Shown here one piece after another: positions 1 through 6,085 of a stretch of 10,861 nucleotides of DNA. Location of the stretch: assembly GCA_900552225.1 (NCBI GenBank), contig URYX01000043.1, forward strand, positions 1-10,861, given 5' to 3'. Each line of letters starts with the position of its first letter. Within the stretch, counting starts at the first letter, position 1. The translations under genes and the position numbers were made by a program. The DNA comes from an uncultured Oscillospiraceae bacterium. Its GTDB lineage: Bacteria; Bacillota; Clostridia; Oscillospirales; Acutalibacteraceae. The notes under the pieces were generated by a model, which ran no database searches, was not told the DNA's origin, and was given only the letters and a program-made list of their open reading frames with translations.

Positions 1-40
1 TATGCTGCTTTTGCGGCCTGCGGCCTTTTTTGACAGGCTG

Positions 41-91
41 AAAAAACGCCTGCAGCCTCCGGAATAACTCCGGAGGCCGCAGGCGTTTTTT
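41..91 (-). terminator. Rho-independent terminator after the M32 peptidase gene
   Basis: Arms 41-63 and 69-91 pair around a 5-nt loop (ATAAC, 64-68), with a single mismatch (54 against 78). The A6 run at 41-46 becomes a T6 tract on the minus strand, directly behind the GC stem and 35 nt past the stop of the carboxypeptidase gene. The T6 run at 86-91 makes it equally able to stop plus-strand transcription entering from the left edge, so it is probably bidirectional. Confidence 0.93.
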
Positions 92-125
92 GTTAAAATC
101 GACCCGTGCGCCCTGTCCGCCGCGC

Positions 126-1637
126 TTACAGCCCGTAAATCTCCGTATATTTTTTCGTCAGATAGTCGGTGTAGTAAGTCGCGTCAAACGGTCCGCAGAC
201 ACGGGTAAACAGCTCACCGGACGGATAGAGGCAACCGAAACGGTGGATATGCTCCCGCAGCCACGCCGTAACCTGGGAGAGATCCCCACGCCCCACGTCC
301 GCCCACACATCCCCGAGCTCCCGCTGCATCACATGCAGCAGCTGCGGCCCGTAGGCGCTGCCGAGCGCATACGACGGGAAATAGCCGATGCTGCCGCCCG
401 CCCAGTGCGAATCCTGCAGGCAGCCGCTGCGGTCGTCCGGCACCTCGATGCCGAGATATTCCTTATACAGGGCATTCCACGCCTCCGGCAGATCGCGCAC
501 CGCCAGCGTCCCGGCAATCAGACGCTTCTCCAGCTCATAGCGCACCATAATGTGCATGCAGTAGGTCAGCTCGTCGGCCTCGGTGCGGATCAGCGAAGGC
601 TCGGCCCGGTTGACCGCACGATAAAAGGCGTGGGCATCCACCGATGCCAGCTGCTCGGGGAACAGCTCCCGCAGCTTCGGGAAAACGACCGTGATAAACG
701 GCTCGCTGCGGCCGATGATGTTTTCAAAGAAGCGGCTCTGGCTCTCGTGGATCCCCGTCGACACCCCGCCGCCGAGCACGGTATAGTCGTATTCCGGAGC
801 CACGCCCCGCTCATAAAGCGCGTGTCCGCCCTCGTGAATCACCGAATACATCGAGGAGGCCACGTCGTTTTCGTAGTAATGCGTCGTGATACGCACGTCG
901 TCGTGGTTAAAGTTGATGGTATAGGGATGCTCGGTTTCGGCAATCCCGCAATGCGCACGGGAAAGCCCGAGCACCTCCATCAGATAATCCGACAGTTCCC
1001 TCTGCCGCTCCACCGGATACAGCGTATGCAGGAAGGAGTTATCGATCGGCTCGGCCTCCTGCACCCGCGCAATCAGCGGGACAATGACCGCGCGCAGCTC
1101 GGCAAAGAAGCCGTCGAGCACCGCCGTGCTGAGTCCCTCCTCGTATTCGTTGAGCAGCGCATCGTAGGGTGCCATTTCCGGATGGTAATATCCCGCAAAC
1201 CGGCGGTTATAGTCCACAATTTTCTCCAGATACGGCGCAAAGGCGGCAAAATCGTTGTCGTTTTTGGCCCGCTCCCACACATCCTGTGCTTCGTTGACCA
1301 GCACAGAATACGCCACGTATTCCTCGGCCGGAATGCGGGAAATCTGGTCGTGGCGGCGGCGCATCAGCTGCACCTCACGCCGGGCACGCTCGGAGAGCTC
1401 CCCGGCATGCTCCTCCAGAAAGCCGAGCAGCTCTCCGAGCGCGGGGTCCGCCGTCAGCTCATAGGTCACGCCGCTGAGAGCCCCCATCGTGCGTCCCCGT
1501 CCCTCGGCCGTGCCCTTCGGCGCGGCCGTCGTCGCATCCAGATACAAAACACCGAGCGCATGGTCATATGCCCCCAGCAGCTCCTCCGTCTTGCGCAGAG
1601 CGGCCAGGGCCTCCTCTGCCGTGGTATAAACAGCCAT
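126..1637 (-). CDS. M32 family metallocarboxypeptidase (carboxypeptidase Taq type)
   Basis: Cytoplasmic zinc carboxypeptidase that removes single residues from peptide C-termini, with a probable role in peptide turnover. The 503-aa product matches the roughly 500 aa usual for family M32. The zinc site HEGGH is at residues 268-272 (E269 catalytic), and HESQSRFFEN at 297-306 supplies the third ligand, E298. Further M32 hallmarks are EADELTY (353-359) and HWAGGSIGYFPSYALG (411-426). No signal peptide is seen. The start is ambiguous. ATG 1637 has AAGGAG (1649-1654) 11 nt upstream. ATG 1661, which adds eight residues, has AGGAG only 3 nt upstream. I chose 1637 for spacing and fit to the family N-terminus. 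The gene begins 41 nt after the acetyltransferase stop with no terminator between, so the two are probably co-transcribed; a terminator at 41-91 ends the unit. The peptide substrate and the reason for the pairing are unknown. Confidence 0.95.
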   Translation of the reverse strand: MAVYTTAEEALAALRKTEELLGAYDHALGVLYLDATTAAPKGTAEGRGRTMGALSGVTYELTADPALGELLGFLEEHAGELSERARREVQLMRRRHDQISRIPAEEYVAYSVLVNEAQDVWERAKNDNDFAAFAPYLEKIVDYNRRFAGYYHPEMAPYDALLNEYEEGLSTAVLDGFFAELRAVIVPLIARVQEAEPIDNSFLHTLYPVERQRELSDYLMEVLGLSRAHCGIAETEHPYTINFNHDDVRITTHYYENDVASSMYSVIHEGGHALYERGVAPEYDYTVLGGGVSTGIHESQSRFFENIIGRSEPFITVVFPKLRELFPEQLASVDAHAFYRAVNRAEPSLIRTEADELTYCMHIMVRYELEKRLIAGTLAVRDLPEAWNALYKEYLGIEVPDDRSGCLQDSHWAGGSIGYFPSYALGSAYGPQLLHVMQRELGDVWADVGRGDLSQVTAWLREHIHRFGCLYPSGELFTRVCGPFDATYYTDYLTKKYTEIYGL

Positions 1638-1678
1638 TCCTTTCCCAACTCCTTTTTGCATTTTCTCCTGCGGCCGGT

Positions 1679-2143
1679 TCAGTGACAGTGCCCGCAGGCG
1701 GTTTTGACTTCGCCCTTCCGGACCCGCATCGGACGGTGCCGGATTCCCGCATCGAGATATTCCTCGCCGTACACGGTAAAGCCGATGGTTTCGTAAAAGG
1801 GGATCGCCTGCAGCTGTGCGCCGAGGTACACCTCCTGCGCGCCGCACCGGAACGCGCGGTCGAGCAGCATACGCACCAGAAAGTCGCCGTACCCCTTGTG
1901 CCGCTGCGCGGCCAGCACGGCAACGCGGCCGATATGAAAGGTGCCGTCCTCGTTCAGCAGCAGCCGCGCCGTCCCCGCAGGCCGTCCCGCCTCGTCATAC
2001 ACCAGCGCATGCACGGCCAGCGGATCCCGGGTATCGTACTCCTCCTCGGGCGGCACCCCCTGTTCCCGGACGAACACCTCCTCGCGGATGGCCAGCGGCA
2101 CGGACAAATCGTCCCCCTGCTTCAGATAGATTCCCTTCACCAT
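1679..2143 (-). CDS. GNAT family N-acetyltransferase (ElaA/YjcF-like)
   Basis: Predicted acetyl-CoA-dependent N-acetyltransferase of 154 aa, a normal size for a single GNAT domain. The N-terminal VFVREQGVPPEEEYDTRD (23-40) and AxHALVYD (43-50) are typical of the ElaA/YjcF subgroup. Motif A is IGRVAVLAAQRHKGYG (71-86), whose R81-x-x-G84-x-G86 turn binds the CoA pyrophosphate. Motif B-like IPFYETIGF (114-122) and the subgroup signature EEYLDAGIRHRPM (127-139) follow. The acceptor substrate cannot be read from the sequence. The protein ends in CGHCH (150-154), a cluster that could bind metal and is not part of the core fold. The start ATG 2143 has GGGAGGA at a good distance. The gene lies just behind the metal-efflux operon but has its own possible promoter (2220-2248) and heads the unit with the M32 peptidase. 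Confidence 0.92.
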   Translation of the reverse strand: MVKGIYLKQGDDLSVPLAIREEVFVREQGVPPEEEYDTRDPLAVHALVYDEAGRPAGTARLLLNEDGTFHIGRVAVLAAQRHKGYGDFLVRMLLDRAFRCGAQEVYLGAQLQAIPFYETIGFTVYGEEYLDAGIRHRPMRVRKGEVKTACGHCH

Positions 2144-2165
2144 AGCGTATTCCTCCCGAAACTAA

Positions 2166-2202
2166 GGCAGCCGGACCGCGTGCGGGACGCAATCCGGCTG
2201 CC
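2166..2202 (-). terminator. Perfect 10-bp stem-loop between the metal ATPase and GNAT genes
   Basis: GGCAGCCGGA (2166-2175) and its exact reverse complement (2193-2202) flank a 17-nt loop. On the minus strand the stem is followed by TTAGTTT, a poor T-tract, and 9 nt later by the GNAT ribosome binding site. It may be a weak terminator or 3' end for the arsR-ATPase transcript. It may instead be a structure in the GNAT 5' leader. The sequence alone does not decide. Confidence 0.5.
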
Positions 2203-2215
2203 GACAACACTTCGG

Positions 2216-4255
2216 TTATACTGTACTCTTTTTTGCGGATTTTGTCAACAGCAGTGCCGAGGAATGCAGCACGCACAGGCAGGACACGCCGACATCCGCA
2301 AACACCGCCGCCCACATCGGCGCCAGTCCGAAGGCAGCCAGAAGGAGCACCGCCGCCTTCACGGCCAGGGCAAAGACGATATTCTGCCGCACCGTCCGCA
2401 TCACGCGGCGGGACAGCTGTATTGCCTCCGGCAGCTTGGACAGATCGCTGCCCATCAGCACCACATCACCGGTCTCGATGGCGGCTGCCGAGCCGAGCCC
2501 CATGGCAATTCCGACATCCGCCGCAGCGAGGCAGGGGGCATCGTTGATGCCGTCTCCGACAAACGCCGTGGTTCCGTACTGCTCACGCAGCGTATGCAGA
2601 TGCTGTTCCTTATCCTCCGGCAGCAGCCCCGCAAACACCGAGCGGATACCGACGCGGCCGGCCGTTTCCTGCGCCGCCTCGGCGCGGTCGCCGGTCAGCA
2701 TGGCCACCTCACGCACTCCGAGCTCCTGCAGCTCCTGCACCGTGCGGGCGCTCTCCGGCCGCACCTCGGAGCTGACCGAAAATACGGCCACGATCCGGTC
2801 GTCCACCGCCAGCAGAATGTCACCGTCCGGCAGCGTGCCGCGCTCGGCCGGCTCCTCCGCAAACATCCGGGCTCCGCCGCAGCGTACCCGATGTCCATCG
2901 TGAACCGCCTCCACACCGCGCGCCGGAATCTCCCGGCAATCCTGCACCGCCACGGGCGCCGCGCCCTCCGCCTCGGCGCAGGCCACAATGGCGGCCGCCA
3001 GCGGATGCTCCGAATCCTTTTCGAGCGCACAGGCCAGCGACAGCGCCTCCTGCCGCGATACGCCCTCCGCCGTATACAGCTCTCGCACCTCCGAGCGGCC
3101 GGTGGTCAGCGTGCCGGTCTTGTCCAGCGCCACTGCCTGCAGCTTGGCCAGCTCCTCGAGGAAGCGGCCGCCCTTAATCAGCACACCGCGCTTGGAGGCC
3201 GCTCCCATACCGGCCGTAAAGCCGAGCGGAATGGAAATCACCAGCGCACAGGGGCAGGAAGCCACCAGGAAGGTCAGGGCGCGGTGAATGCTTTCCGTCC
3301 ACGGCAGCCAGCCGAACAGCGACGGCACCACCGCCAGCAGCACAGCCGCACCGGTGACCGCCGGAGTATAAATCCGCGCAAACCGTGTAATGAATTTTTC
3401 CGCCAATCCCTTTCGGGCGGAGGCATCCGTCACCAGGGAGAGAATCCGTGCCGCCGCCGATTCGGTGGCCGGGCGCAGCGCCCGCACGGTCAGCGTCTCG
3501 TTCCCGTTCATACCGCCCGAAAGCAGCGCCGTACCCGGAACGGCGCTGACCGGTGCGCTCTCGCCCGTGAGCGCCGACAAATCCACCGTACCCTCACCGG
3601 ATACAACCTCACAGTCCACCGCAATGCGGCGATGCGGCAGCAGCTCCAGCAGATCTCCGGCCTCCACCGATTCCGCAGGAACCTCCTGCAGCTCGCCGTT
3701 TTCATCCCGCTTCCAGGCCGTATCCGGGCGCAGGTCGGACAGCGTCCGGATGGCATTGTACGACCGGCGCGCCGCATATTCCTCCAGCTCCTCACCGATG
3801 GCAAACAGCACGGCGACCGCCGCGCCCTCCAGCCCCTCACCGATGGCAAACGCGGCCAAAACCGCAATCATCAGCAGGGTCTGTTCCCCGAACAGCGTGT
3901 GGCGCAGCTCCCGAATGGCTCCGACAAACACCGGGCCGGCCGAAACCAGCGTAGACAGAGCAAACAGAATCAGCGATACCGTAGGGAGCGAACGGGTCAG
4001 CAGACCCGCTATAAACAGCGCGGCGGCAATGCCGATGCGGATCCAGGTCCCGGCTCCGCCCTCCTCGTCGCCGTGCCCATGGTCACAGCAGCCGCAGCAG
4101 GCCCCGCAGCCGCAACCATGGTCATGGTCATGGTCATGTCCGTGGTCGTGGTGATGTTCATGCTCCGGCTGCCCGCAGCCGCAGGCCGCCTGCTTCGATT
4201 CGTGTTCGCAGCAGCACCCCTGCCCGCACACCGATTCGCGTTCCCGATCTTCCAT
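2216..4255 (-). CDS. zntA: P1B-type Zn2+/Cd2+/Pb2+-exporting ATPase
   Basis: Membrane ATPase that expels divalent soft metals (Zn, Cd, Pb) using ATP; 679 aa. A soluble His/Cys-rich tail (residues 9-63, with CCCEHE, alternating His-Asp and CGCGACCGCC) replaces the usual HMA domain, as no GMxCxxC is present. Eight membrane segments fit about 71-88, 91-107, 122-138, 140-156, 297-318, 325-346, 624-643 and 648-665. Motifs: TGES (230-233), CPC in helix 6 (334-336), DKTGT with phosphorylated D378, the SEHP motif (415-418), MLTGD (519-523) and GDGINDAP (567-574). K633 in helix 7 and D654-x-G656 in helix 8 are the P1B-2 signature, pointing to Zn/Cd/Pb rather than Cu. Start ATG 4255 has AAGGAGG 8 nt upstream, overlapping the repressor stop. 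The gene is the second in the arsR operon and should be derepressed by metal. The exact metal preference is inferred; cadA would be an equally valid name. Confidence 0.95.
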   Translation of the reverse strand: MEDRERESVCGQGCCCEHESKQAACGCGQPEHEHHHDHGHDHDHDHGCGCGACCGCCDHGHGDEEGGAGTWIRIGIAAALFIAGLLTRSLPTVSLILFALSTLVSAGPVFVGAIRELRHTLFGEQTLLMIAVLAAFAIGEGLEGAAVAVLFAIGEELEEYAARRSYNAIRTLSDLRPDTAWKRDENGELQEVPAESVEAGDLLELLPHRRIAVDCEVVSGEGTVDLSALTGESAPVSAVPGTALLSGGMNGNETLTVRALRPATESAAARILSLVTDASARKGLAEKFITRFARIYTPAVTGAAVLLAVVPSLFGWLPWTESIHRALTFLVASCPCALVISIPLGFTAGMGAASKRGVLIKGGRFLEELAKLQAVALDKTGTLTTGRSEVRELYTAEGVSRQEALSLACALEKDSEHPLAAAIVACAEAEGAAPVAVQDCREIPARGVEAVHDGHRVRCGGARMFAEEPAERGTLPDGDILLAVDDRIVAVFSVSSEVRPESARTVQELQELGVREVAMLTGDRAEAAQETAGRVGIRSVFAGLLPEDKEQHLHTLREQYGTTAFVGDGINDAPCLAAADVGIAMGLGSAAAIETGDVVLMGSDLSKLPEAIQLSRRVMRTVRQNIVFALAVKAAVLLLAAFGLAPMWAAVFADVGVSCLCVLHSSALLLTKSAKKSTV
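2220..2248 (-). promoter_or_regulatory. Possible SigA promoter for GNAT-M32 inside the 3' end of the ATPase gene
   Basis: On the minus strand a perfect -35 TTGACA (2243-2248) is followed after 17 nt by TACAGT (2220-2225). TATAAC (2215-2220) overlaps it but lies at a 22-nt spacing. The -35 falls within the last codons of the metal ATPase gene. Transcription would start near 2213, giving a leader of about 70 nt that contains the 2166-2202 stem. Confidence 0.45.
4117..4152 (+). repeat. Hexanucleotide tandem repeat coding the His-Asp tail of the ATPase
   Basis: Read on the plus strand there are three CATGGT units (4117-4134), one CATGTC (4135-4140) and two CGTGGT units (4141-4152). The unit is 6 nt, so gain or loss keeps the frame. 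On the minus strand it encodes His-Asp pairs within residues 35-46 of the ATPase. Confidence 0.85.
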
Positions 4256-4268
4256 GTTCGATTCCTCC

Positions 4269-4658
4269 TTACTCCTGAATGTGGGCCATACCCAAATCAA
4301 AAATCTTTTGGACATGGTCGTCATCGAGTGCATACACCGCGCTCTTGCCCTCGCGGCGGCATTTCACCAGCCGGGCCTGCCGCAGTAGCCGCAGCTGATG
4401 CGACACGGCCGACTGCCCCATTTCCAGCAGCTCCGCCATATCGCAGACACACATTTCGCCCTCGGACAGCGCCCACAGAATCCGAATCCGCGTCGTATCC
4501 CCGAACAGCTTGAACAGCTCGGACAGATCGTACAGCATCTCCAGCGGCGGCATCTCCCGCCGCGCTTTATCGAGAGTCTCGCGGTGCTCCTCGTGACAGG
4601 CGCAGCCGGTTCCTTCCGGGCTCTCCTCCTCGCAGCAAGGCTTCGTATACGGTTCCAT
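4269..4658 (-). CDS. ArsR/SmtB-family metal-sensing repressor (CadC/ZiaR-like)
   Basis: Winged-helix repressor of 129 aa that leaves its operator when Zn, Cd or Pb binds. The family HTH core runs from about LSELFKLFGDTTRIRIL (45-61) through SAVSHQLRLLRQARLV (83-98), followed by the wing (CRREGKSAVYAL). Both classic metal sites appear present. The alpha-3 motif CVCD (70-73) matches CadC ELCVCD, with extra Cys/His in the N-terminal arm (C8, C9, C19, C21, H22, H25). The C-terminal alpha-5 zinc site D113-x-H115, H126, E129 has exactly the SmtB spacing, E129 being the last residue. Start ATG 4658 has a GAGGTGA ribosome site. It heads an operon with the metal ATPase, and its operator overlaps the start of its own transcript, so it should autoregulate. 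The family is secure; which metal it senses in vivo is not readable. Confidence 0.95.
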   Translation of the reverse strand: MEPYTKPCCEEESPEGTGCACHEEHRETLDKARREMPPLEMLYDLSELFKLFGDTTRIRILWALSEGEMCVCDMAELLEMGQSAVSHQLRLLRQARLVKCRREGKSAVYALDDDHVQKIFDLGMAHIQE

Positions 4659-4680
4659 AAGCTCACCTCAAATCCTTTCT

Positions 4681-4710
4681 CATATGAACATATGAATTGT
4701 TGTTCATATG
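4681..4710. promoter_or_regulatory. ArsR-type operator made of three CATATGAA units
   Basis: Two CATATGAA copies lie head to tail (4681-4688, 4689-4696), then a TTGTTG spacer (4697-4702) and the inverted copy TTCATATG (4703-4710). The inner pair gives TATGAA-N6-TTCATA, the usual SmtB/CzrA operator layout. The outer pair gives a perfect 10-bp inverted repeat with a 10-nt spacer. The block starts 1 nt downstream of the -10 box, over the predicted transcription start, so binding would block RNA polymerase. Confidence 0.9.
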
Positions 4711-4711
4711 T

Positions 4712-4740
4712 AATATATCCCTTTCTCGTTTAAATGTCAA
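4712..4740 (-). promoter_or_regulatory. SigA promoter of the arsR-ATPase operon
   Basis: On the minus strand a perfect -35 TTGACA (4735-4740), a 17-nt spacer and TATATT (4712-4717). The A/T-rich stretch just upstream (4742-4758) resembles an UP element. Transcription should start near 4705, inside the operator, about 45 nt before the repressor start codon. Confidence 0.93.
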
Positions 4741-4851
4741 GAGCTTTTTAAAATTTTTTCCGACCTCTTCACACCTTGAGCCTTTTCCTTTCCTCTCCCC
4801 ACTTTTGGCGTATTTTCGCCCGCCGTGTCCGGCCGCCGCGCGCAAATACGG

Positions 4852-4879
4852 TTGCATTTTGCCGGAAAGCGTGTATAAT
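4852..4879 (+). promoter_or_regulatory. Probable azlCD promoter
   Basis: A perfect TATAAT -10 (4874-4879) with a weak TTGCAT -35 (4852-4857) at 16 nt. The expected start near 4886 gives a leader of about 80 nt. The 309-nt gap between arsR and azlC holds this promoter, the arsR promoter and operator on the other strand, a pyrimidine-rich stretch (about 4760-4805) with no function I recognise, and an inverted repeat (4880-4946). No riboswitch or T-box is evident. Confidence 0.65.
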
Positions 4880-4946
4880 GGACGGATAGACAAAGCCGGC
4901 GGAACAAAGCACTTGCCCGCATGGCTCGGTTTTGACAAATCCGTCC
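4880..4946 (+). repeat. 8-bp inverted repeat spanning the azlC leader
   Basis: GGACGGAT (4880-4887) and ATCCGTCC (4939-4946) are exact reverse complements 51 nt apart. Shorter complementary pairs lie inside (AGCC/GGCT, GCGG/CCGC). The left arm sits between the -10 box and the likely transcription start, so an RNA stem using the whole arm would need an earlier start. The right arm ends just before the azlC ribosome site. Confidence 0.4.
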
Positions 4947-4967
4947 TAAAGAAAGGGGTAGATACCG

Positions 4968-5672
4968 GTGTCCTGTTTTGCCAAGGGAATGCGCCACGGG
5001 ATTCCGATCATGCTCGGCTATTTCTCCGTTTCATTCGGCTTCGGCATCCTGGCCGTCAAATCCGGTCTGCCCGTCTGGGGAGCCGCGCTGCTCTCCGCCA
5101 CCAACCTCACCTCGGCCGGGCAGACGGCCGGCGTGCTGATTTACGCCGCCGGCGGTTCCCTGTGGGAGCTGGCGCTGACACAGCTGGTCATCAACAGCCG
5201 GTATGCCCTGATGGGGCTGTCGCTGTCGCAGCGTCTCGCCCCCTCCTTCCGCATCGGACACCGCCTGCTGGCGGCTTACGGAATCACGGATGAGATTTTT
5301 GCCGTAGCGTATGCGCAGCCGTTTTTACTGACTCCCGCCTATCTCTACGGGCTGATTGCCGTCTCGGCCTTCGGATGGGTGGCCGGAACCGTGCTCGGAG
5401 CCGCCGCGGGACAGCTTCTCCCCGCCCTGGTCACCGATGCCATGGGCATCCTGCTCTATGGCATGTTTCTGGCCATCTTCATTCCGCCCGCACGGCATCG
5501 CCGGCCGGTGCTGCTCTGCGTGCTGATGGCCGCCGCCCTGAGCACCCTGTTTTACTATGCACTGCCCGCCGTACCGAACGGCTTTGCCATCGTCATCAGC
5601 GCGGTCGTATCCGCCGCCGTCTGCGCGGCGCTGTATCCGCAAAGGGCCGAAGCCGAGGAGGAGACCGCATGA
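4968..5672 (+). CDS. azlC: AzlC family branched-chain amino acid exporter, large subunit
   Basis: Membrane subunit of the AzlCD/YgaZH-type exporter that removes branched-chain amino acids or analogues from the cell; 234 aa, normal length. Recognisable parts are the N-terminal FAKGMRHGIPIMLGYFSVSFGFG (4-26), the NLTSAGQTAG segment (46-55), NSRYALMGLSLSQRL (76-90) and GITDEIFAVAY (105-115). The hydrophobic pattern allows six to seven helices. The start is GTG 4968. An in-frame TAG at 4959-4961 rules out anything upstream, and AAAGGGG (4952-4958) sits 9 nt before it. ATG 4989 would cut into the conserved N-terminus. The stop TGA overlaps the azlD start (ATGA), so translation is coupled. The gene diverges from the metal operon. 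Actual substrates are inferred from the family only. Confidence 0.93.
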   Translation: MSCFAKGMRHGIPIMLGYFSVSFGFGILAVKSGLPVWGAALLSATNLTSAGQTAGVLIYAAGGSLWELALTQLVINSRYALMGLSLSQRLAPSFRIGHRLLAAYGITDEIFAVAYAQPFLLTPAYLYGLIAVSAFGWVAGTVLGAAAGQLLPALVTDAMGILLYGMFLAIFIPPARHRRPVLLCVLMAAALSTLFYYALPAVPNGFAIVISAVVSAAVCAALYPQRAEAEEETA

Positions 5673-5968
5673 GCTTACTGCTGTACATTGCCGTCATGGC
5701 AGGCGTGACCTACGTCATCCGCGTCGTCCCGTTTACCCTGCTCCGCCGCAAAATCCGCAGCCCGTTCTGGCTGAGCTTTCTGGAATTCATTCCCTACGCC
5801 GTGCTTGCGGCCATGACCATCCCCGCCATCTTCTATTCCACGGGAAGCCCCTTGACCGCCGCCGTCGGCACCGCCGTCGCGCTGCTGCTGGCTTACTGGG
5901 AGCAGCCGCTGATCGTGGTCGCGCTGGCGGCCGCCGGCAGCGCTCTGCTGACCGGACTGCTGTTCTGA
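5669..5968 (+). CDS. azlD: AzlD family branched-chain amino acid exporter, small subunit
   Basis: Small hydrophobic partner of AzlC; 99 aa, typical length, with about four predicted membrane helices (around 3-20, 40-56, 61-76 and 80-98). The family signature is the N-terminal VTYVIRVVPFTLLRRKI (13-29) followed by FLEFIPYAVLAAMTIPAIF (37-55). ATG 5669 overlaps the azlC stop by the ATGA arrangement, with GAGGAGGAG just upstream. Both subunits are needed for export in characterised members. A strong terminator begins 25 nt after the stop, so the operon is only azlCD. Confidence 0.92.
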   Translation: MSLLLYIAVMAGVTYVIRVVPFTLLRRKIRSPFWLSFLEFIPYAVLAAMTIPAIFYSTGSPLTAAVGTAVALLLAYWEQPLIVVALAAAGSALLTGLLF

Positions 5969-5992
5969 GCCGCGGAAACCCCGCCAACCGCA

Positions 5993-6047
5993 AAAAAGAG
6001 GGGGCAGAGACCGAGTCCAAACGAATCGGTCTCTGCCCCCTCTTTTT
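5993..6047. terminator. Bidirectional terminator between azlD and the SGNH lipoprotein gene
   Basis: A perfect 22-bp stem (5993-6014 with 6026-6047) closes an 11-nt loop. The A5 and T5 ends give U-tracts in both directions. It lies between convergent genes, 25 nt after the azlD stop and 39 nt past the esterase stop, and should end both transcripts. Confidence 0.95.
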
Positions 6048-6085
6048 ATTCTGTCTGCAGCCGATGCTTCCCGGTACAGCCCGGC

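Noticed and set aside
13..31. Short hairpin GGCC-TGC-GGCC followed by T6 on the plus strand
   Set aside because: A 4-bp stem with a 3-nt loop is too weak to call. It may be the cut end of a terminator for a gene left of the window, which cannot be judged.
90..1685. A 531-codon plus-strand open frame opposite the M32 peptidase
   Set aside because: It begins inside the terminator and has no protein-like character, while the minus-strand frame carries HEGGH and the other M32 motifs.
1638..1847. Longer N-terminus for the M32 peptidase (start at 1847)
   Set aside because: It would overlap the GNAT gene by over 160 nt and add Arg-rich sequence not seen in the family.
4256..4333. Longer N-terminus for the metal ATPase (start at 4333)
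   Set aside because: It overlaps the ArsR coding end, whereas ATG 4255 has a perfect ribosome site at 8 nt.
1568..4513. A 981-codon open frame on the plus strand across the ATPase, GNAT and ArsR genes
   Set aside because: It runs antisense to three genes with clear motifs. The translation is low-complexity Arg/His/Gln/Pro-rich text with no domain, as expected opposite GC-rich codons.
4760..4805. Pyrimidine-rich stretch between arsR and azlC
   Set aside because: Composition only; no repeat unit, stem or coding potential found.
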